Origin: Leucobacter sp. OLIS6
GTDB taxonomy: Bacteria > Actinomycetota > Actinomycetes > Actinomycetales > Microbacteriaceae
Direction: 5' to 3'
DNA: 64,000 bases
Assembly (NCBI RefSeq): GCF_002752355.1
Contig: NZ_MRAV01000013.1
Location: forward strand, 1-64,000
The position numbers were made by a program, and so were the translations under genes. A model generated the notes under the pieces. The model was not told where the DNA came from, ran no database searches, and worked only from the letters and a program-made list of their open reading frames with translations. Shown here piece by piece: positions 16,844 to 24,113 of this stretch (position 1 is the stretch's first letter; each line of letters starts with the position of its first letter).

Positions 16844-18004
16844 TCAGGCGGGGCGAGCCTCTTGCGGCTGTTCCACGGAGAGAGTTTCGCGAGCGGAGCG
16901 TCCGACTTTCCGGGCCAGCCTCATCGATGGTCGTTCGACGATGAGGAAGAACACCCAGGAAGTTGCCAATGCCGCAGGAATCGCAATGAGCGCGACAGTG
17001 ATCATGGAGGCATCGGGCCACGCATGACGAACGGTCAGGATCGCCGTCTCATGAACCAGATAGAGGCTGAAAGAGACACGCCCGAGCCACTGCAGCGGAG
17101 CCGAGGTCAGCACTCGGTTGGCACGGTCCCAGTGCGCTGCGAGCAGGACGGCGCACACGGCTCCGAGCAGGACCGCGAGGGACAGCCACTTGGATGCCCT
17201 CCACGGAAGTCCGAGCGGAATCGGCCACCAGCGAGCGGTCAGGAGAATGACTGTCGCGCCGAGGAACAGGAAGCCAGCGTATGGTCGCCGCAGTGCTCGT
17301 TCAGTGAGACGCTGCAGGCTGCCCCAATGGACGGCGACGAGCGAACCGACTGCGAAAACCGGGAGGTAGAGCAGCTCTGGCCATCCGGTAGCAATTCCGA
17401 CCGCGAGGGTGGCCGCGACGAGTGCAAGTTTTGCCGGCCACCATCGAATCAGCAGGAACGCCCATGCTCCGAAGATTGGGAGCGCGAGCGAGAACCAGAC
17501 CTCCCAGCGCAGTGACCAGAGCGGGCTCAGCGCAAAGTCCGTATCACCCCAGAGGAGCGAGAGGTCTGTGCGGAGGGAACCCGGACTGTACTCCGCGGCG
17601 CGGCGGGAGAGCCATGTGGAACTCTGTCCGGTGGCTGAACGAGGAATGAGCAGCATCGATGCTGCCGCGAGGAGAACCGCAGCGCATACCGGAACATACA
17701 GCCGGACGATTCTTCGGGGATAGTAGGCGAACCAGTCGAAGTCTGCTCGGCGGGCTGAGAGCGTGAGCACGATTCCGCTCAGGACGAAGAACAGCTGCAC
17801 GGCTTCCGGACCGGCCCACAGGATGTGGAGCGGAGTCAGTGCCACCCACCAGGCGGGAGAGCCGAAACTCGGCATCTCCGCGAAATCGTACGCCAGCGAA
17901 AGCGTTGGCACCATGACCGCGATGTGCCCGAGGAGGACGACAAGAGCGGCGACCCCGCGAAGGCCATCGAGGCTTCGGATGCGCTGAGCACTGGACGAGG
18001 ACAT
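16844..18004 (-). CDS. Membrane acyltransferase, AT3 (OafA/NodX) family
   Basis: 386 residues from ATG 18004 (a GTG at 18010 is possible). It begins with RSLDGLRGVAALVVLLGH, the AT3 signature with the catalytic His in TM1, and contains FFVLSGIVL and the Arg-rich PRRIVRLYVPV. About 10 membrane segments. The family moves acetyl or other acyl groups from the cytoplasm onto surface polysaccharides. Base composition is lower in GC than the flanks and codons end in A or T more often, as in the next gene, suggesting a shared foreign origin. Confidence 0.88.
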   Translation of the reverse strand: MSSSSAQRIRSLDGLRGVAALVVLLGHIAVMVPTLSLAYDFAEMPSFGSPAWWVALTPLHILWAGPEAVQLFFVLSGIVLTLSARRADFDWFAYYPRRIVRLYVPVCAAVLLAAASMLLIPRSATGQSSTWLSRRAAEYSPGSLRTDLSLLWGDTDFALSPLWSLRWEVWFSLALPIFGAWAFLLIRWWPAKLALVAATLAVGIATGWPELLYLPVFAVGSLVAVHWGSLQRLTERALRRPYAGFLFLGATVILLTARWWPIPLGLPWRASKWLSLAVLLGAVCAVLLAAHWDRANRVLTSAPLQWLGRVSFSLYLVHETAILTVRHAWPDASMITVALIAIPAALATSWVFFLIVERPSMRLARKVGRSARETLSVEQPQEARPA

Positions 18005-18017
18005 GAGCACGACACTA
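18005..18017 (-). promoter_or_regulatory. -10 box of a leaderless acyltransferase transcript
   Basis: On the minus strand TAGTGT (18017-18012), 7 nt, then ATG 18004. It lies in the 27 bp between this gene and the stop of the upstream transferase. Confidence 0.5.
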
Positions 18018-18031
18018 TTCGATCGGTGCGA

Positions 18032-20281
18032 TCACCAGTTCCGATTCAGCCGGTAGAGGTCGAGTTCGTCGAGGAAGTCCAGAAGATCGATTTGCGGCTT
18101 GTAGGCGTATCGATCGAGGAACGCCTGATCCTGAAGCACGGTGGGCTGGTGGCGGATCAGGTCCGCGGCACCTTCCGCGGTTTCCGTGACCAGCGGCGCG
18201 AAGTCCCGCCACATATCGGGGTAGAGGCCGCGTTCCGCTTCGAATTGCTCCGGGTCGGCGCAGTAGAGCGCTACTGGGATGCCCGAGGCGAAGCAATCGA
18301 AGACGACGGAAGAGTAATCGGACACGACCGCGTCTGAAATGAGGAGAAGGTCTTGGATGTCGAAGCTGCTCGCGTCGATACAGCGCTCATGGGCCGAGTG
18401 GCCGCCGCCGCCCAGATAATCGTGGCCGTGACTGATCACGAAGTAGTCTTCGCCGAGGACATCGGCGAGGGCCGAAGGAGCGAGCTCGTAGCTGTGGTCC
18501 TGCTCTTCCGTGGGGAGACCGTAGTTGTGATCTCGCCAGGTCGGCGCGTAGAGCACGACTTGTTTACCGTCCGGAACCTGAATCGTCGACCGGATCGACT
18601 GCTTGAGTGCCTCGTCGTCTCGGTGATCGAGGAGGAAGCGCACCCGAGGATACCCAGTCTGCAGGATCCGGGAAGCGGGGAAGAGGAACGCGGAGCTGAA
18701 CTTCTCTCGTGCTGCGTCACTGTCGGCCAGAAGATAGTCCCACTTCTGGATGTCCCGGTGCTTCACTACCTTGTGCTCGGCGCGCGCAGAGATGATGCGG
18801 GACTCGTGGCTGTCGAACAGTACACGTTTGAAGGGAGTGCCGTGCCAGAGCTGGATCCAGATGGAATCGGGGTGCTTTGGCAACTTCGGAGGAACCCATG
18901 ATTCAAGGAATACGATCGACGCCTTCGCCAAGGCCTTGCGCACCAGCGCGTGATCGGTGGGATCGATCCGCTGCGCGGGGTTGACCCGTTCGTCCTCGGT
19001 GATGAACAGACGCGGATGCGCCGCGAAGCGGGAGTCGTTCTCCAGGATTTCGAAGAGTGCGCGAGAGTTACCTGCATAGCGGTGGTCGAAACCGTAGAAG
19101 AGAAACGCGCCTTCGAGTTTCATGTCTGCCTGCTCGACTGCCGAAGAGACGAGAGCCAGAGCTTTCCGTCGTGCCCGCGCTTCGCGCTGCTGGAGGCGAA
19201 GGTTCCGGCGTTTCTTGAGGTCGTTGAGTCGCCGCTTGACTTTCGGTGCGGTCCGGTTCCGCAGCGTGATGACGCTGTGGAATAGGCGATGCCGATGCTT
19301 GGTGAATACCCCGTGGCGCACGAAGGTGCGCAGATAGTGGTTCACCGGCACATCGGCGGCGAGCTCGATCGGGAAAGCGGAGAATGCTTCGACGAAGTCG
19401 TGGGAGTACTGGGCTCGGTGCTGCGGTGGGACACGGGACGCAGAGTATTCCATGAACTTCTGCAGGTGGTACTTCGCGAAGTAGGTGAGGGTGTGAGCAG
19501 AGCGGTTCTGGAGCTTCGGGAGTGTCTCACGAATGGCGCGGATATGACCGATGGCGTGCCTGTCCGTCTGCCGGAGCATTTGCGTCGTTGAAGCTTGATT
19601 TGGTTGGATCACATACAGCGGTGAATGAATCAGGGACACTCTGGTCGCGCGATTCGCAGCGAGAACGTAGAAGGGATTGTCTTCGTAGATGTACCCCTCG
19701 CCGAACCTGAGACCGTGATGATCGAGGAATGACTTCCGATACAAGCTCGTGACCGAGAAGAAACTGACGGTGTCCATGAGCTCGTCGCATTCCGGACCTT
19801 CGAGTGTGCGTCGTCGCCAGATGTTCCGGACATTGAAATAGTTGAACGCCTTCGAACGGTGCCGCAGTGCGCTTGCGAGTTTCCAATCGAAGTGCACGAA
19901 ATCCGAGTCGTCGGCCTTCGCCCGAGCGACCGTGAGTTCGAGGGTGAGCGGTTCAAGGAAATCGTCAGCGTCGAGGAACAGGATGAAATCCCCTCGGGCG
20001 TCCTCGAGCGCGCGGTTGCGCGCGATACCTTGTCCCTGGTTCTCCTGGTCGATGATGCGGAGCCGCGGGTCGGCGGCTGCATTTCGTTCGAGGACCCGTT
20101 GGCTGCCATCGTGAGATCCGTCGTTGACAGCGATGACTTCGAGGTTTCTGTGCGTCTGCGCGAAGACCGAGTCGAGACAGCGCTGCAGGAACGGCTTAGC
20201 GTTGAACACCGGAATGATCACGGAGACCAGTGGCGATGCAAGCTGGACGCGTTGCGAGTCCTGAGAAACCGTTCTGCTCAT
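18032..20281 (-). CDS. GT2 glycosyltransferase fused to CDP-glycerol glycerophosphotransferase (TagF/TarF-like)
   Basis: 749 residues, two enzymes in one chain. The GT2 domain (about 17-330) has VSVIIPVFNAKPFLQRCL, VNDGSHDGS and FLDADDF near residue 107. The C-terminal half (about 400-735) is of the glycerophosphotransferase family: WHGTPFK near 483, YAPTWRDHNYG near 577 and SDYSSVVFDCFASGIP near 652, the conserved His and Asp/Ser regions of TagF. It could add a sugar and then glycerol- or ribitol-phosphate, building a teichoic-acid-like polymer. No CDP-glycerol synthesis gene is in the window. GC content is lower than in flanking genes. Confidence 0.88.
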   Translation of the reverse strand: MSRTVSQDSQRVQLASPLVSVIIPVFNAKPFLQRCLDSVFAQTHRNLEVIAVNDGSHDGSQRVLERNAAADPRLRIIDQENQGQGIARNRALEDARGDFILFLDADDFLEPLTLELTVARAKADDSDFVHFDWKLASALRHRSKAFNYFNVRNIWRRRTLEGPECDELMDTVSFFSVTSLYRKSFLDHHGLRFGEGYIYEDNPFYVLAANRATRVSLIHSPLYVIQPNQASTTQMLRQTDRHAIGHIRAIRETLPKLQNRSAHTLTYFAKYHLQKFMEYSASRVPPQHRAQYSHDFVEAFSAFPIELAADVPVNHYLRTFVRHGVFTKHRHRLFHSVITLRNRTAPKVKRRLNDLKKRRNLRLQQREARARRKALALVSSAVEQADMKLEGAFLFYGFDHRYAGNSRALFEILENDSRFAAHPRLFITEDERVNPAQRIDPTDHALVRKALAKASIVFLESWVPPKLPKHPDSIWIQLWHGTPFKRVLFDSHESRIISARAEHKVVKHRDIQKWDYLLADSDAAREKFSSAFLFPASRILQTGYPRVRFLLDHRDDEALKQSIRSTIQVPDGKQVVLYAPTWRDHNYGLPTEEQDHSYELAPSALADVLGEDYFVISHGHDYLGGGGHSAHERCIDASSFDIQDLLLISDAVVSDYSSVVFDCFASGIPVALYCADPEQFEAERGLYPDMWRDFAPLVTETAEGAADLIRHQPTVLQDQAFLDRYAYKPQIDLLDFLDELDLYRLNRNW

Positions 20282-20317
20282 TCAGAATATTCTAAGAACT
20301 CTTTCAGGAAACTACAA
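20282..20317 (-). promoter_or_regulatory. AT-rich leaderless promoter with palindrome
   Basis: Minus strand: TTGTAG (20317-20312), 17-bp spacer, TAGAAT (20294-20289), 7 nt, ATG 20281. The 10-bp palindrome AGAATATTCT (20284-20293) straddles the -10 box and start site. Bases 20281-20320 contain only 12 G or C, the most AT-rich spot I found in the window. Confidence 0.65.
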
Positions 20318-20360
20318 ATGAGTCGGGTCTCAGGTCCCAGCACCCAAGAACCCGCAACGC

Positions 20361-21491
20361 TCAGTTCGCGTCGAAGCGCATGCCGCCTTCGATGGCGAAG
20401 CCGGCTGTGCCGTTCTGGAATTCCATGGTGCGCAGCTCGTAGTTCTCGAGGATGCCGCGCGGCGCCCCGACCATGAAGCCCCACGGTCCCTGTGGCCCGC
20501 CGGCCTTGCGGTACGCCGCGAGGAAGACACCCTTGCCGAGCCCGACGGTGGCGTTCTCGGCGCCGAGCCGCGAGGCGAGCGCGGTCGAGGAGGTGATCAT
20601 GCCCTTGTCGAACTCCTGCACGAACCCTCCGCCGTTCTCGGAGATCTCGAGCTGCGGGCCGAGCGGGCGGCCCCACCGCCCCGGGTCCTTGCGGTAGAGC
20701 TCGTAGATCCCGTCGACGATCGGATAGTGGTTCTCGTCCTCATCGCGGCGGGGCTTCACGAACTCGACGGCCTCGTCGATGGGCCCGTCGAAGATCATTC
20801 GCCCCTTCTCGAGCACGATGCCGCGCTCGCAGAGCTGCTGCACCTGGCTCGCGTTGTGGCTGACCACGAACATCGTCTTGCCCTGGTCCTGCAGCTCGAG
20901 CATGCGCGTCGTGCACTTCTGCCGGAACTGGGCGTCGCCGACCGAGAGGATCTCGTCGACGAGCAGCACGTCGAGTTCGGTGTGGATCGCGACCGAGAAG
21001 CCGAGGCGCGAATACATGCCCGAGGAGTAATGCTTCACCTCGGTGTCGATGAAGTCGCCGATTTCGGAGAACGCGAGGATCGAATCGAAGCGATCGTCGG
21101 TCTCCTCCTTTGACATGCCGAGGATCGCCGCGTTCAAATAGACGTTCTCGCGGCCGGTGAGGTCGGGATGGAACCCCGCACCGACCTCCAGCAGGCCGGC
21201 GATGCGGCCACGGGTGCGCACCCAGCCCTGGTCGGGCGACATCACGCCCGACAGCAGCTTGAGCGTGGTCGACTTGCCCGAGCCGTTGCGGCCGAGCAGC
21301 GCGACCGACTGCCCCTCGGGCACCGAGATGGAGATGCCGTCGAGGGCATTGAAATCGCTCGACAGCGGCTTGCGGCGCAGCGACGCGATGAACGTCTCTT
21401 TGAAGGAGTGCGTGTGCTTGATCTTGAAGGTCTTGCGCACATCGTTCAGCACGATCGCGGGACGCGGGTCGACCTCAGAGGTTCTGGGCAA
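20361..21491 (-). CDS. Polysaccharide ABC exporter ATPase (Wzt/TagH-like) with LGFP-like C-terminal domain
   Basis: 376 residues. The start is TTG 21491, supported by GGAGGGG 4 nt upstream and a 17-nt overlap with the permease gene. ABC domain: Walker A GRNGSGKST at 67-75, signature YSSGM at 155-159, Walker B LLVDE ending at E180, switch His H212. After residue 250 comes an extra domain of about 120 residues whose repeats (PGRWGRPLGPQ; RKAGGPQGPWGFMVGAP) match the LGFP repeats of the secreted protein at 27 kb. In Wzt proteins the C-terminal domain recognises the exported glycan; here an LGFP-like unit takes that position. Confidence 0.88.
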   Translation of the reverse strand: MPRTSEVDPRPAIVLNDVRKTFKIKHTHSFKETFIASLRRKPLSSDFNALDGISISVPEGQSVALLGRNGSGKSTTLKLLSGVMSPDQGWVRTRGRIAGLLEVGAGFHPDLTGRENVYLNAAILGMSKEETDDRFDSILAFSEIGDFIDTEVKHYSSGMYSRLGFSVAIHTELDVLLVDEILSVGDAQFRQKCTTRMLELQDQGKTMFVVSHNASQVQQLCERGIVLEKGRMIFDGPIDEAVEFVKPRRDEDENHYPIVDGIYELYRKDPGRWGRPLGPQLEISENGGGFVQEFDKGMITSSTALASRLGAENATVGLGKGVFLAAYRKAGGPQGPWGFMVGAPRGILENYELRTMEFQNGTAGFAIEGGMRFDAN

Positions 21492-22341
21492 AGGACCCCT
21501 CCAGTTTGCGGAAGACGAGCTGGCCGATCACGAGCGTCGCGAGCGAGATCGCGAAGCCGATGAGGACGAAGGTGAGCAGGTTGTCGGGCCGCGCCTGACT
21601 CGGCTCGAGCGGCAGCCAGAAGGCGTCGTGGAACAGCTCGACGGCTCCGGTGATCGGGTTCGACATGTAGATGTTGTAGAGCCAGAGGGGCGCCTTGTCG
21701 TGCACCATGCTCCAGACGTAGAGCACGGGCGAAGCCCAGGTGGAGAACATCAGGATCAGGTCGACGAAGTTGCGCGCGTCGCGGTACGAGACGTTGATCG
21801 CGCCGAAGAACAGCCCGAGGCCCAGCGCGAACAGCATGATGATGACCATGCCGGCGAGGAACGCGAGGATCTGCAGCCAGCCGAAGGTCCACCCGCAGAA
21901 GAGCGCGACCACGAACAGCAGCGCTGCCTGCGGGAGGAAATGGATCAGCGCGACACCGGTCGCTGCGACGGGGAAGAGTTCGCGCGGCAGGTAGATCTTC
22001 TTGATGAGCGATCGGTTGTCGACCACTGCGTTGGTCGTGTTGCGCAGCGTCTCGCTGAACAGGTTGACCGCGACGATGCCCGCGAACAGGTACACGGGGA
22101 AGAACTCCATGTTGTGGTTCGCCCGCATGATGACCCCGATGACGAGGTAGTACATGAGGAACTGAGCGCCGGGTCGCACGTAGGACCAGACCCAGCCGAG
22201 CACGGAACCGTGGTACCGCGTCGCCACGCCCTTCTTGAGCAGGAGGGAGAGGAGGTAGCGATGTCGGAAGACGTCGAACAGGCCTCGACTCGCGCCGGGG
22301 ACCCGATAGTCCGGGTCGCTCAGGACCGAAGTGTCGCTCAC
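21475..22341 (-). CDS. Polysaccharide ABC exporter permease (Wzm/TagG, ABC-2 family)
   Basis: 288 residues, GTG start, six membrane segments. Family pattern: RYLLSLLLKKGVATRYHGSV before TM1, the SVLGWVWSYVRPGAQF stretch, and FFGAINVSYRDARNFVDLI between TM4 and TM5. With the overlapping ATPase gene it forms a complete exporter that would carry an undecaprenyl-linked polymer across the membrane. A -10 box just before the GTG indicates an own leaderless promoter inside the 3' end of the LpxA-like gene. Confidence 0.9.
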   Translation of the reverse strand: MSDTSVLSDPDYRVPGASRGLFDVFRHRYLLSLLLKKGVATRYHGSVLGWVWSYVRPGAQFLMYYLVIGVIMRANHNMEFFPVYLFAGIVAVNLFSETLRNTTNAVVDNRSLIKKIYLPRELFPVAATGVALIHFLPQAALLFVVALFCGWTFGWLQILAFLAGMVIIMLFALGLGLFFGAINVSYRDARNFVDLILMFSTWASPVLYVWSMVHDKAPLWLYNIYMSNPITGAVELFHDAFWLPLEPSQARPDNLLTFVLIGFAISLATLVIGQLVFRKLEGSFAQNL

Positions 22342-22353
22342 GGTCAGATTCTA
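22342..22353 (-). promoter_or_regulatory. -10 box of a leaderless ABC-exporter transcript
   Basis: Minus strand TAGAAT (22353-22348), 6 nt, then GTG 22341. It overlaps the last codons and stop of the upstream LpxA-like gene. Confidence 0.55.
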
Positions 22354-23075
22354 TCGGCCAGGGAGGCAGGGCGGAGTTCGCCGTGGGAGCGCCACCAGGT
22401 GACGATCTCCGAGAGCTGCTCGAGCTCGGGGGCGACCCATCCGTCGACCAGCAGGTCGCCGCCGCGGTAGGCCGCGAGGAGGGCATCGGCGACCGCAGCG
22501 GGGTACCCCGCCCGGTCGAGGCCGACGGCATTGATGCCGGCGACACGGGGAGGTGTGCCGTAGACCTTCGCGAAGGGCGGCACGTCGCGGGTCACGGGCG
22601 TGCCCATGCCCACCATCGCGCCGTGCGCGATGATGCGGCGCTGGTGCACGACGGCGTTCATGCCGATGTTGACCCGGTCGCCGATAGCGCAGTGACCGCC
22701 GATGCTCACGCCGGCCGACACCGTGGAATCGGCGCCGAGCAGCACGTCGTGCGCGAGGTAGGCACGGTTCAGCACCCAGCTGCGCGCGCCGACCGTGGTC
22801 TCGCGGTAGCTGCCCTGGTGGATCACCGCGCCCTCGCGGATCACCGCACCGGCGCCGATGCGCACGCCCGCGTGCTGCAGGTCGCCCGTCCATGCGGTGT
22901 TCTGCGGCAGGTTGCTCATCTCGGGCGGTGCGCCGATCATCGCGCCGGCGCCGATCCAGGCGCCGTCCTCGATCGCACAGGGACCGAGAATCACCGCGCC
23001 GGGACCGATCGAAACGCCCTCGCCGATCTCGACGCCCTCGCCGATGAACGCGGCGGGGCTGATCGCGTCGCTCAT
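22344..23075 (-). CDS. LpxA-like UDP-sugar acyltransferase (left-handed beta-helix)
   Basis: 243 residues, ATG overlapping the dehydrogenase stop (ATGA). The first 170 residues are hexapeptide repeats. Aligned by eye with E. coli LpxA without gaps, catalytic H125 corresponds to H109 (RAYLAHD), H144 to H128 and H160 to H144 (AVVHQRRII); VTRDVPPF and INAVGLDRAGYP match the LpxA C-terminal domain. LpxA moves acyl chains from acyl carrier protein to the 3-position of UDP-GlcNAc. This organism type has no lipid A, so an acylated 3-amino sugar for surface glycan is a likelier product. M157 occupies the E. coli G173 chain-length position. Confidence 0.85.
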   Translation of the reverse strand: MSDAISPAAFIGEGVEIGEGVSIGPGAVILGPCAIEDGAWIGAGAMIGAPPEMSNLPQNTAWTGDLQHAGVRIGAGAVIREGAVIHQGSYRETTVGARSWVLNRAYLAHDVLLGADSTVSAGVSIGGHCAIGDRVNIGMNAVVHQRRIIAHGAMVGMGTPVTRDVPPFAKVYGTPPRVAGINAVGLDRAGYPAAVADALLAAYRGGDLLVDGWVAPELEQLSEIVTWWRSHGELRPASLADRI

Positions 23076-24067
23076 GCGCGCGCCGTGAGGTCCAGCGAGA
23101 CGCCGGTCTTCGCGGACTCGATCGCGGCCTCGGCGACGCGCAGGGTCTCGGTGCCCTCGCGCAGGGTGACGGCGTCGGAGCGGACACCGAGGATCGCATC
23201 GCGGAACGCCTCGTGCTCGGAGCGGAGGGGCTCGCGCTTTTCGAGGGCGAACCGCGTCACGGTGCCCTCGCTCACCCCCCGGAACGCCGCTACGGCGTCC
23301 CACGACCCGGCGTGCGTGCCGTTCTCGAAGAAGGTGAGGTCGGCGGTGAGCGTGTCGGCGACGAAGGCGCCGCGTTCGCCGGTCACGAGGGTGAGGCGTT
23401 CCTTGAACGGGGTCAGCCAGTTGACGATGTGGTTGACCATGATCCCGTTGGCGAGCTTGCCAGTGATCGAGACCATGTCCTCGTGTTCGCGCCCGGAGCG
23501 GTGCGTCGTCTGGGCGGCGAGGGTCGCGTAGTGCGACTGCGCGAGCCAGGCCGTGAGGTCGATGTCGTGGCTGCCGAGATCCTTCACGACGCCCACGTCG
23601 GCGATGCGCGCGGGGAACGGACCCTGACGGCGGGTCTGGATCTGGTAGACCTCGCCGAGGTCGCCGTTCGCGATGCGCTCGCGCAGGCTGATGAGGGCGG
23701 GGTTGAAACGCTCCACGTGGCCGACGGCCGCGACCTTTCCGGCGGCCTCGAACGCGGAGACGAGGCGCTCGGCAGCGGGGAGCTCGTGCGCCACGGGCTT
23801 CTCGATGAGCGCGTGCACGCCGGCCTCGGCCAGTGCGAGACCGACCTCCTCGTGGAACTTGGTGGGGACGGCGACGACGACCGCATCCACTCCGGCGTCG
23901 ATGAGTCCCTGCACCGAATCGAACATCGGCGTCTCGCCGGCGACGCCGTGGGGATCGCCCATCGCGTCAGCCACGGCGACGAGGTCGATGCCCTCGACCT
24001 CGCGAATCACCCGGGCGTGGTGGCGCCCCATCATGCCGAGGCCGATCAGGCCGTACTTGATCGTCAC
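23072..24067 (-). CDS. Gfo/Idh/MocA-family nucleotide-sugar dehydrogenase (GnnA/WlbA-like)
   Basis: 331 residues from GTG 24067, with GGGAG shortly upstream. The N-terminal Rossmann fold begins KYGLIGLGMMGRHHARVI; the active-site EKPVA motif is near residue 97 and HDIDLTAWL holds the catalytic His region near 170. The following gene overlaps by 4 nt and is LpxA-like. In organisms with GnnA/GnnB, such a dehydrogenase oxidises UDP-GlcNAc at C3 before amination by a DegT enzyme and acylation by LpxA; in the Wlb/Wbp route it oxidises UDP-GlcNAc uronic acid instead. The context favours the first, but the second is not excluded. Confidence 0.85.
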   Translation of the reverse strand: MTIKYGLIGLGMMGRHHARVIREVEGIDLVAVADAMGDPHGVAGETPMFDSVQGLIDAGVDAVVVAVPTKFHEEVGLALAEAGVHALIEKPVAHELPAAERLVSAFEAAGKVAAVGHVERFNPALISLRERIANGDLGEVYQIQTRRQGPFPARIADVGVVKDLGSHDIDLTAWLAQSHYATLAAQTTHRSGREHEDMVSITGKLANGIMVNHIVNWLTPFKERLTLVTGERGAFVADTLTADLTFFENGTHAGSWDAVAAFRGVSEGTVTRFALEKREPLRSEHEAFRDAILGVRSDAVTLREGTETLRVAEAAIESAKTGVSLDLTARA

Positions 24068-24102
24068 GTCTTCTCCCAACGGTTCGGTAGCCGAGCGTTC
24101 CC

Positions 24103-24108
24103 AGTGTA
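24103..24108 (-). promoter_or_regulatory. -10 box for the dehydrogenase/LpxA-like operon
   Basis: TACACT on the minus strand (24108-24103), giving a leader of about 30 nt that carries the GGGAG ribosome site of the GTG at 24067. Confidence 0.45.
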
Positions 24109-24113
24109 GGGAA

